Source of the DNA: Hydrogenophaga sp.
GTDB lineage: Bacteria > Pseudomonadota > Gammaproteobacteria > Burkholderiales > Burkholderiaceae_C
Length of the DNA: 9,137 nucleotides
Assembly: GCA_018335615.1 (NCBI GenBank)
Contig: JAGXRS010000412.1
Location: 1-9,137, forward strand
Direction of reading: 5' to 3'
Both the position numbers and the translations under genes were made by a program. The notes below the pieces were generated by a model, which was given only the letters and a program-made list of their open reading frames with translations, ran no database searches and was not told the DNA's origin. Positions 1 through 6,349 of this stretch are shown piece after piece; within the stretch, counting starts at the first letter, position 1, and the number at the start of each line of letters is the position of its first letter.

Positions 1-2552
1 GGCTGCTGCTGGCCCAGGTGGCGCAAACCGCCCAGCTGGCCGGCCACAACGCCGGTCTGGCCCGCCGCCTGGCCGAGGAAGCGCAGCACTTGCGAAACGC
101 CCTGAGCGAAAGCGAGAACCGGCTCAACCTCACCGAGCACACGGTGGGGGTGGGCAGCTGGTCCATCGACCTGCGCTCCGGCCGGCTGCAGCATTCCGAC
201 GGCTACGCCAGCATCTTCGGCCTGAGCCCGGGGGGCGGCGGGACCGATCTGGAATCCATGGTCCAGTGCTACACGCCCGAATGGCGCACCGGCATCCGGC
301 AGCGGCTGGAGCGCTGCGCCACGACCGGGCAGGCCTTCGATGAGGAAATTCAGGTGCGCGGCCCCCCGGGCGCGTCGAAGTGGGTGCGCACCGTGGGCGC
401 CGCGGTGCGCGACGCCGACGGCAGCATCCGGCGCATCCAGGGCGCGGTGCAGGACATCTCGGTGCAGAAGCAGGCCCAGCAGGAAACGCTGCGCCTGGCC
501 ATGCGCCTGACCACCACCCTGGCCAGCATCACCGAAGCCTTCGTGACGCTGGATCGGGAATGCTGCTTCACCTACCTGAACCTGGAAAGCGAACGCCTGC
601 TGCAGAGAAGCTCGAGCGACATGCTGGGCCTGGAGGTGTGGCACCACCTGGGCACCGGCCTGGCACAACGGCTGCGTGCGCAGCTGGAGAAAGCACTCAA
701 AAGCAACCGGCGCGTCGAGCTGGAAGATTACTTTCCCACGCTGGGAAAATGGCTGGAGGTGCGGGCCTATCCGTTCGCAGAAGGCCTGGCGGTGTACTTC
801 CGCGACGTGACCGAGCGCCGCCGCTCGCAGGAGCACCTGATGCTGCTGGAGACCAGTGTGTCGCGCCTGAACGACATCGTGGTCATTGCCGAAGCGGCCG
901 AGGCGCCGGGACAGGAGCCGCGCATCGTGTTCGTCAACGACGCGTTCGAGCAGCAGACCGGCTACGCCCGGGCGGAGGTGATCGGCCGGGCGCCCCGCGC
1001 CCTGCTCCAGCTGGACCCCGCCATTGCCCAGCTGCAGTCGATGGCCCAGGGCCTGCAGCACAAACGCCAGGCGCGCACCGAGGTGATGGTGCACCGCAAG
1101 AGCGGCGCCTCGTTCTGGCTCGAACTGGAGCTGGTGTCGGTGCAGGCCACGGCCGATGAGGTGACGCACTGGGTGGCGGTGGGGCGCGACATCACCCAGC
1201 GCAAGACGGCGGAAGACATGATCCGCCACCTCGCCTTCTACGACCCGCTGACCGACCTGCCCAACCGCCAGTTGCTGCTCGACCGCCTGCAACAGGCGCT
1301 GGCCCAGAGCGCCCGTTCAGGCCAGCACGGCGCCCTGATGTTCATCGATCTGGACAACTTCAAGATCCTGAACGACACGCTGGGCCACCACATGGGCGAC
1401 CAGCTGCTCCAGCAGGTGGCGCAGCGCCTCACGCAGAGCGTGCGCAAGACCGACACGGTGGCGCGCCTGGGCGGCGACGAGTTCGTGGTCATGGTCGACG
1501 ACCTCAGCACCGACGCCGAGGCGGCGGCCTTCAAGGCCCGCGCGCTGGCCGAGAAGGTGCTCAACACCTTGCGCGAGCCGTTCCAGATCGCCGGGCACCA
1601 GCACTTCGCCACGCCGAGCATTGGCGTGGCCGCGTTCGACGGCGGCCAGAGCGACGTGGGCGAGCTGCTCAAGCAGGCCGACCTGGCCATGTACCAGGCC
1701 AAGACCCTGGGCCGCAACACCCTGTGCTTCTTCGACCCGGCGATGCAGGCCACCATGAGCGCCAACGCGGCACTGAGCGCGGCGCTGCGCGTGGGCCTGC
1801 GCGATCAGCAGTTTGTGGTGCACTACCAGCCGCAGGTGGACCGCCAGGGCGTGATCACCGGTGTGGAAGCACTGGTGCGCTGGAACCACCCGGAACGCGG
1901 GCTCATCACACCGGCGCATTTCATTCCGGTGGCAGAAGACACCGGCCTCATCCTGCCGCTGGGCATGTGGGTGCTCGACACCGCCTGCGAGCAGCTCGCG
2001 GCCTGGGCACAGTGGCCGCAGACCGCCGGCCTGAGCATCGCGGTGAACGTGAGCGTGCACCAGTTCCGCCACCCCAATTTCGTCGACATGGTGATGGCCT
2101 CCATCGCGCGCACCGGCATCCGCCCCGACAAGCTCAAGCTGGAGCTGACCGAGAGCCTGCTGGCCGACCGCATGGAGATCACCATCGAGAAGATGGGCAT
2201 GCTCAAGGACCTGGGCGTGACGCTGTCGCTGGACGACTTCGGCGTGGGCTACTCGTCGCTCTCGTGCCTCAAGCGCCTGCCGCTGGACCAGCTGAAGATC
2301 GACAAGGGCTTCGTCGCCGACGTGCTGACCGATCCGAACGACGCCGCCATTTCGCGCGCCATCATCGCGCTGGCGCAGAGCCTGAGCCTGCAGGTGGTGG
2401 CCGAAGGCGTGGAGACGCACGAGCAGCGCGACTTCCTGGCCTACCAGGGCTGCGACCAGTTCCAGGGCCACCTGTTCGCCCCGGCCCTGCCCATCGACAC
2501 GCTGGAGGCGTTCCTGCGCAACCCCTCGTCCGGGATGATGGTGCGGAGCTGA
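1..2552 (+). CDS. PAS-PAS-PAS-GGDEF-EAL c-di-GMP enzyme, 5' partial
   Basis: Bifunctional-type diguanylate cyclase/phosphodiesterase that makes and/or degrades cyclic-di-GMP. The frame is open from the left edge and the first possible start is a GTG at 18, so the true start probably lies outside the window; residues are numbered from that GTG. The visible part starts with an Ala/Leu-rich, probably helical stretch, then three PAS/PAC sensor domains (about 35-152, 160-269 and 276-397), GGDEF (about 402-570) and EAL (about 590-838). GGDEF is intact at 485-489, and an RxxD inhibitory site (R476, D479) sits five residues before it, so product inhibition is likely. EAL residues are E617, N677, E712, D739-D740, LKID at 759-762, E796 and the QG motif near the C-terminus, all present, so phosphodiesterase activity is expected. 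Which activity dominates in vivo cannot be told. It is convergent with putA and appears functionally unrelated. No transmembrane segment is visible, but one could lie upstream of the window. Confidence 0.95.
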   Translation, partial: LLLAQVAQTAQLAGHNAGLARRLAEEAQHLRNALSESENRLNLTEHTVGVGSWSIDLRSGRLQHSDGYASIFGLSPGGGGTDLESMVQCYTPEWRTGIRQRLERCATTGQAFDEEIQVRGPPGASKWVRTVGAAVRDADGSIRRIQGAVQDISVQKQAQQETLRLAMRLTTTLASITEAFVTLDRECCFTYLNLESERLLQRSSSDMLGLEVWHHLGTGLAQRLRAQLEKALKSNRRVELEDYFPTLGKWLEVRAYPFAEGLAVYFRDVTERRRSQEHLMLLETSVSRLNDIVVIAEAAEAPGQEPRIVFVNDAFEQQTGYARAEVIGRAPRALLQLDPAIAQLQSMAQGLQHKRQARTEVMVHRKSGASFWLELELVSVQATADEVTHWVAVGRDITQRKTAEDMIRHLAFYDPLTDLPNRQLLLDRLQQALAQSARSGQHGALMFIDLDNFKILNDTLGHHMGDQLLQQVAQRLTQSVRKTDTVARLGGDEFVVMVDDLSTDAEAAAFKARALAEKVLNTLREPFQIAGHQHFATPSIGVAAFDGGQSDVGELLKQADLAMYQAKTLGRNTLCFFDPAMQATMSANAALSAALRVGLRDQQFVVHYQPQVDRQGVITGVEALVRWNHPERGLITPAHFIPVAEDTGLILPLGMWVLDTACEQLAAWAQWPQTAGLSIAVNVSVHQFRHPNFVDMVMASIARTGIRPDKLKLELTESLLADRMEITIEKMGMLKDLGVTLSLDDFGVGYSSLSCLKRLPLDQLKIDKGFVADVLTDPNDAAISRAIIALAQSLSLQVVAEGVETHEQRDFLAYQGCDQFQGHLFAPALPIDTLEAFLRNPSSGMMVRS

Positions 2553-2666
2553 GCGGCCTGCCGTGCAAGCGCCGCAATGGGTGTGAGCCGGTGACGCAGC
2601 CAGCGGGCTGCGCGGTACACGACCCGACTGTCGCCCCAGCCGACGGCCGAGCCTGAAAGCCTGCCC
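2553..2666. other. convergent intergenic gap between c-di-GMP gene and putA
   Basis: This 114-base gap separates the converging 3' ends of the c-di-GMP gene and putA. I see no gene in it. Its only clear structure is the GC-rich hairpin at 2595-2612. Confidence 0.7.
2595..2612. terminator. candidate bidirectional hairpin
   Basis: A perfect 7-bp stem, CGCAGCC paired with GGCTGCG, with the 4-base loop AGCG, lies in the gap between two convergent genes. Being symmetric, it could act on both transcripts. There is no T-tract on either strand, so it is not a canonical intrinsic terminator; it may instead be a 3'-end stabilising structure, or termination may use Rho. Confidence 0.45.
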
Positions 2667-5600
2667 TCAGTGCCCGGCGAACAGCGCCACGTTGCCGCCG
2701 GCGGCGGTGGTGTTGATGGTCAGGGTCTGCTCGGCGCAAAAGCGCAGCAGGTAGTTCGGCCCGCCCGCCTTCGGGCCGGTGCCGGAGAGGCCTTCGCCGC
2801 CGAAGGGCTGCACGCCCACCACGGCGCCGATCATGTTGCGGTTCACGTAGACGTTGCCCACCCGGGCGGCCGCGGCCAGCGCCTGCGCACGGCTGTCGAT
2901 GCGGGTCTGGATGCCCAGCGTGAGGCCGTAGCCCAGCGCGTTGATCTGCCGGATCACGTCCATCGGGTCGCCACCCCAGCGCACCACCTGCAGCACCGGG
3001 CCGAAGATCTCCTCGCGCACCTCGGCAATGGCGTTCACCTCGAACATCTGCGGCGCGATCAGGTTTGGCCGGCCGGCGTCCGGTGCCCAAGCCGGCAGCA
3101 GCGATTTCGCCTCGCGGTGCAGGCGCTGCAGGTGGCGGCCGATGCCCTCGAAGGCTTCGGCGTCGATCACCGGGCCGAGGTCGGTCGCGAGATCGGCTGG
3201 CTGGCCCACCACCAGTTCGCTTGCCGCGCCCTGGATCATCTCGATCACATGGTCGGCAATGCCTTCGTGCACGCACAGCAGGCGCAGGGCCGAGCAGCGC
3301 TGGCCGGCGCTGCGGAAGGCGCTCTGCACCACCGCGTCGGCCACCTGCTCGGGCAGCGCCGTGCTGTCCACCAGCATGGCGTTGATGCCGCCGGTCTCGG
3401 CGATCAGCGGCACCATGGGGCCGTCCTTGGCGGCCAGCGCGCGCTGGATGGTCTTGGCCACCTGGGTGGAGCCGGTGAACACCACGCCCGCGATGCCGGG
3501 CAGCGCCACCAGCGCAGCGCCCACGGTTTCGCCCGGGCCGTGCAGCAGCTGCAGCGCGTCCGCCGGCACACCCGCGGCGTGCAGCAGCTTCACGGCTTCC
3601 AGCGCCACCGCCGGTGTCTGCTCGGCGGGCTTGGCCAGCACCGTGTTGCCCGTGGCCAGCGCCGCGGCCACCTGGCCGGCAAAGATGGCCAGCGGGAAAT
3701 TCCAGGGACTGATGCAGACCCAGGCGCCCCGCCCTTCCAGACGGAGCGTATTGCTCTCGCCCGTGGGGCCGGGCAGCGTGGTGGGCGCCTGCACGCGCTC
3801 GGCCTCGTTGGCGTAGTAGCGCAGGAAATCGACCGCCTCGCGCACCTCGGACACCGCGTCGCCCCAGGTCTTGTGCGCTTCCATGACGATCAGGGCGCAG
3901 AAGCGCGGCAGCTGCTGCTGCAACGCGTCGGCCGCGCGGCGCAGGGTGGCGGCGCGCTCGGCCACGGGGGTGTGGTTCCAGCCGGCGAAGGCCTGGATGG
4001 CGCGGGCACCGGCGGCGTCCACGTCGGCGATTTGTGCCTCGGCGACCACTGGCAACGTCGTGCTGGCCAGCGCGGCCAGCAGCGGCTGGCGCTGCGTGGT
4101 CACAGCCAGGTCCACGCCGGCGCTATTGGGCCGGCTTGAGCCATAGAGCTGGGCCGGCAGGGGCAACGCAGGCTGCGGCTCCAGACGCAGCGGGGAGATC
4201 AGCAGCTCGTCCATGCCCACCGACTCGTCGGCCAGCTGGTGCACGAAGGAGGAATTGGCGCCGTTCTCCAGCAGGCGGCGCACCAGGTAGGCCAGCAGGT
4301 CGCGGTGCGCGCCCACCGGCGCGTACACGCGGCAGCTCACCAGCGGGTTCTGCAGCACCTCACGGTACACGCCCTCGCCCATGCCGTGCAGGCGCTGCAG
4401 TTCGAACGTCGGCTCACCTTCAGCGCGCATCTTGGGGGCAGGGGTCTGAGCCGTTTTCGATCTCGCCGCCATTTGCAAAATCGCCGCAATCGTCCCCGCG
4501 TTGTGCGTGGCGAACTGCGGAAAGATCGCGTCGGACGCGTCCAGCATGGCGCGCGCGCAGGCCAGGTAGCTCACGTCGGTGTGGTGCTTGTGCGTGAACA
4601 CCGGGTAGGTGGCCAGACCCAGTTCCTGGGCGCGCTTGATCTCGGCGTCCCAGTAGGCCCCTTTCACCAGCCGGCACATGAAGCGCAGCTGGTGACGCCG
4701 GGCGATGTCGGCCACGTGCTGGATCAGTTCCACCGCCCGCGTCTGGTAGGCCTGCAGCGCCATGCCCAGGCCGATCCACTGCGGGCAGTGCTCGGCCACC
4801 CGCTGCGCCAGCGCCTCGAACACGTCCAGCGACAACTCCAGGCGGTCCACCTCTTCGGCATCGATCGTCAGGTTGATGCTGGCAGCGGCGGCGGCACGGC
4901 ACAGGCCCCACACGCGGGGCACCAGCTCGTCCATGACGCGCTCGTGCTGCGCGTCTTCGTAGCGCGGGTGCAAGGCGCTGAGCTTGATGGAAATGCCGTC
5001 GTTGCGCACCGGCGAGCGCGCCGCGTCAGCCGTCCGCGCAATGGCTTCAATCGCATTCTGGTAGCTCGCCAGGTAGCGCAGGGCGTCGGCATCGGTGCGA
5101 GCGCCCTCGCCCAGCATGTCGAAACTGAAGCTCAGGTTGCCCTGCTTCTGGCGCGCCGAGGCGGCCTCCTTCATGCCTTCCTGAATGGTCTGGCCCAACA
5201 CGAACTGGCGCCCCAGCAGTTGCACCGCGCGCAGCGTGGCGGCCACCACCGTGCGCGCGCCGAGCTTGGTCATCAGGCCCGACTCGCCACCCGCGCCAGG
5301 CAGGAATTTCTTGGACATGGCGATCGCGCTGGACGACAGGCGCGCCAGGGCCGAGTCGGCAGCGCCATCGAAGTCGGCTCGCCCGAGCTGGTCGGCGGTG
5401 AGGGCGATGGCCGTTTCCGCGTCGGGCACCCGCAATAGCGCTTCAGCCAGCCGCATCAGGGCCAGGCCCTCGGCGCTGGAAATCGGGTATTCCTTGAGCA
5501 GGCTCTCCATCGCCCAGAACGGCGGCGGGTTGTTGCGCACGGCGCGCACCCAGGGTGCCGCCACGGCGGCGGCCGCGGCCCAGTCCAGCGCGCCCTGCAA

Positions 5601-5675
5601 GGCGGCCAGGCGTTGCGCCACGATGGCGGTCTCGGGACGGTAGGGATCGGGCAGGCGGTCGGTGGGGCGGGGCAT
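2667..5675 (-). CDS. putA: Bifunctional proline dehydrogenase / L-glutamate-gamma-semialdehyde dehydrogenase PutA (short form)
   Basis: Oxidises L-proline to pyrroline-5-carboxylate with FAD and passes electrons to the quinone pool, then oxidises the hydrolysed semialdehyde to glutamate with NAD+. About 1002 residues. The N-terminal half is the FAD-dependent barrel: KLSALHPRY near 232, RLVKGAYWD near 333-342, FATHN, RLHGMGE near 425, and RRLLENGAN near 467. The C-terminal half is the aldehyde dehydrogenase: SPWNFP near 656, FTGST, general base E760 in AETGG, and catalytic C794 in GQRCSALR. Proteins of the E. coli type are about 1320 residues and carry an N-terminal ribbon-helix-helix repressor domain; this one has none and ends soon after the dehydrogenase. 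The segment between FATHN and RLHGMGE is about 11 residues longer than I recall for E. coli PutA. The ATG at 5675 was chosen because AGGAAG sits 6 bases upstream; an in-frame ATG at 5717 would add 14 atypical residues without a good ribosome site. Divergent from the Lrp-type regulator gene. Confidence 0.97.
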   Translation of the reverse strand: MPRPTDRLPDPYRPETAIVAQRLAALQGALDWAAAAAVAAPWVRAVRNNPPPFWAMESLLKEYPISSAEGLALMRLAEALLRVPDAETAIALTADQLGRADFDGAADSALARLSSSAIAMSKKFLPGAGGESGLMTKLGARTVVAATLRAVQLLGRQFVLGQTIQEGMKEAASARQKQGNLSFSFDMLGEGARTDADALRYLASYQNAIEAIARTADAARSPVRNDGISIKLSALHPRYEDAQHERVMDELVPRVWGLCRAAAAASINLTIDAEEVDRLELSLDVFEALAQRVAEHCPQWIGLGMALQAYQTRAVELIQHVADIARRHQLRFMCRLVKGAYWDAEIKRAQELGLATYPVFTHKHHTDVSYLACARAMLDASDAIFPQFATHNAGTIAAILQMAARSKTAQTPAPKMRAEGEPTFELQRLHGMGEGVYREVLQNPLVSCRVYAPVGAHRDLLAYLVRRLLENGANSSFVHQLADESVGMDELLISPLRLEPQPALPLPAQLYGSSRPNSAGVDLAVTTQRQPLLAALASTTLPVVAEAQIADVDAAGARAIQAFAGWNHTPVAERAATLRRAADALQQQLPRFCALIVMEAHKTWGDAVSEVREAVDFLRYYANEAERVQAPTTLPGPTGESNTLRLEGRGAWVCISPWNFPLAIFAGQVAAALATGNTVLAKPAEQTPAVALEAVKLLHAAGVPADALQLLHGPGETVGAALVALPGIAGVVFTGSTQVAKTIQRALAAKDGPMVPLIAETGGINAMLVDSTALPEQVADAVVQSAFRSAGQRCSALRLLCVHEGIADHVIEMIQGAASELVVGQPADLATDLGPVIDAEAFEGIGRHLQRLHREAKSLLPAWAPDAGRPNLIAPQMFEVNAIAEVREEIFGPVLQVVRWGGDPMDVIRQINALGYGLTLGIQTRIDSRAQALAAAARVGNVYVNRNMIGAVVGVQPFGGEGLSGTGPKAGGPNYLLRFCAEQTLTINTTAAGGNVALFAGH

Positions 5676-5681
5676 GGCGGG

Positions 5682-5687
5682 CTTCCT
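5682..5687 (-). promoter_or_regulatory. putA ribosome binding site
   Basis: AGGAAG on the - strand, 6 bases before the ATG at 5675. It decides the start codon: the upstream in-frame ATG at 5717 has no comparable purine-rich sequence before it. Confidence 0.7.
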
Positions 5688-5737
5688 GGAGCAGAGAATG
5701 GAGAATTGGTGGATCATCCGGGTTGTGCCTGCGAGTT

Positions 5738-5770
5738 TTTATCCAAAAACAGATCGCTTAACGGGATAAT
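5738..5770. promoter_or_regulatory. divergent putA/putR promoter region with inverted repeat
   Basis: This is the AT-rich core of the 103-base gap between the two start codons. On the + strand GATAAT (5765-5770) is a good -10 match for putR; on the - strand GATAAA (5738-5743) is a weaker -10 for putA. They belong to a perfect inverted repeat, TTATCC (5739-5744) and GGATAA (5764-5769), 19 bases apart. Neither has a recognisable -35 at normal spacing, which fits activator-dependent promoters. A TTTTT-ATCC-AAAAA element (5736-5749) overlaps the left arm. Lrp-family proteins bind AT-rich, partly palindromic sites, so this is the likely PutR operator; that is inference from context. Confidence 0.45.
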
Positions 5771-5778
5771 TCACTGCC

Positions 5779-6252
5779 ATGAACGCCCACCCGCCCGACC
5801 TCGACCGCATCGACCTGAAGATCCTCGCCGTGCTGCAGGCCGACGGCCGCATACCCAACCTGAAGCTGGCCGAAGCGGTGGCGCTCTCGCCCACCGCGGT
5901 GCTGGCGCGCACGCAGCGGCTGCAGCGCGAGGGCTATATCCTGGGTTTTGAAGCGCGGCTGAACCCGCTCAAGCTCGGGCGCGGGATGATGGTGTTTGTG
6001 GAGGTGTCGCTTGACCGCACCACGCACAACGTGTTCGACGAGTTCAAGGCCGCGGTGCAGGTCCACGACACCATCATGGAATGCCACATGGTGGCCGGCG
6101 GCTTCGACTACCTGCTCAAGACCCGCATGGCCGACATGGCGGCCTACCGCGACTTCGCCGGCAGTGTGCTGTGGCAGCTGCCCGGCGTGCGCGAAACCCG
6201 CACCTACGCGGTGATGGAAGAGGTGAAGAACAGCAGCCGCCTGCCGCTCTGA
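5779..6252 (+). CDS. putR: Lrp/AsnC-family regulator, probable proline-responsive PutR
   Basis: Transcriptional regulator of 157 residues, the usual length for the Lrp/AsnC family. Residues 8-52 form the N-terminal helix-turn-helix, with the family signature DRIDLKIL followed by LSPTAVLARTQRL. Residues about 68-150 form the effector-binding and oligomerising RAM domain, including the VAGGFDYLLK loop (105-114). In alphaproteobacteria and other bacteria whose PutA lacks a DNA-binding domain, a divergent Lrp-type PutR activates putA in the presence of proline. The divergent position next to a short putA makes the same role very likely here, but ligand specificity is inferred from context. No convincing Shine-Dalgarno precedes the ATG, and the candidate -10 lies only 8 bases upstream, so the message may be leaderless. 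Confidence 0.88.
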   Translation: MNAHPPDLDRIDLKILAVLQADGRIPNLKLAEAVALSPTAVLARTQRLQREGYILGFEARLNPLKLGRGMMVFVEVSLDRTTHNVFDEFKAAVQVHDTIMECHMVAGGFDYLLKTRMADMAAYRDFAGSVLWQLPGVRETRTYAVMEEVKNSSRLPL

Positions 6253-6292
6253 CCGCCCGAAACCGGCGACAACAGTCCCCCTCGTCCCCAAG

Positions 6293-6325
6293 CCGCGGCC
6301 CCCACAGAGCGGCGATGTGGCGCGG
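6293..6325. terminator. candidate convergent hairpin downstream of putR
   Basis: In the 87-base gap between convergent genes, CCGCG (6293-6297) pairs with CGCGG (6321-6325) and CCACA (6302-6306) pairs with TGTGG (6316-6320), leaving a 4-base bulge and a 9-base loop. No T-tract follows on either strand, so its role as terminator is tentative. I see no gene in the gap. Confidence 0.35.
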
Positions 6326-6333
6326 CGGCTGGC

Positions 6334-6349
6334 CCTGCTTCAGAGCAGG
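6334..6349 (-). terminator. stem-loop over the stop codon of the ATPase-phosphatase gene
   Basis: CCTGCT and AGCAGG form a perfect 6-bp stem around a 4-base loop that contains bases of the TGA stop (6340-6342). It lies at the exact 3' end of the fusion gene, but has no T-tract after it. It could be a weak terminator or an mRNA 3'-end structure, or chance in GC-rich DNA. Confidence 0.25.

Noticed and set aside
1317..2471. 384-residue open frame on the - strand opposite the GGDEF-EAL gene
   Set aside because: Composition typical of an antisense shadow (Ala, His, Val, Gln repeats); no domain recognisable.
2670..4139. 489-residue open frame on the + strand opposite putA
   Set aside because: Low-complexity His/Gly/Arg-rich translation without motifs; putA on the - strand is unmistakable.
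5694..5706. Direct repeat GAGAAT-G-GAGAAT in the putA leader
   Set aside because: Only two copies of six bases, adjacent to the ribosome site; too short to separate from chance.
5676..5717. 14-residue N-terminal extension of PutA from the ATG at 5717
   Set aside because: No ribosome site precedes it, the residues do not resemble PutA N-termini, and a strong AGGAAG supports the internal ATG at 5675.
5711..5719. Small palindrome GGAT-C-ATCC in the putA leader
   Set aside because: Four-base arms are expected often by chance; noted only because it shares GGAT/ATCC with the promoter repeat.
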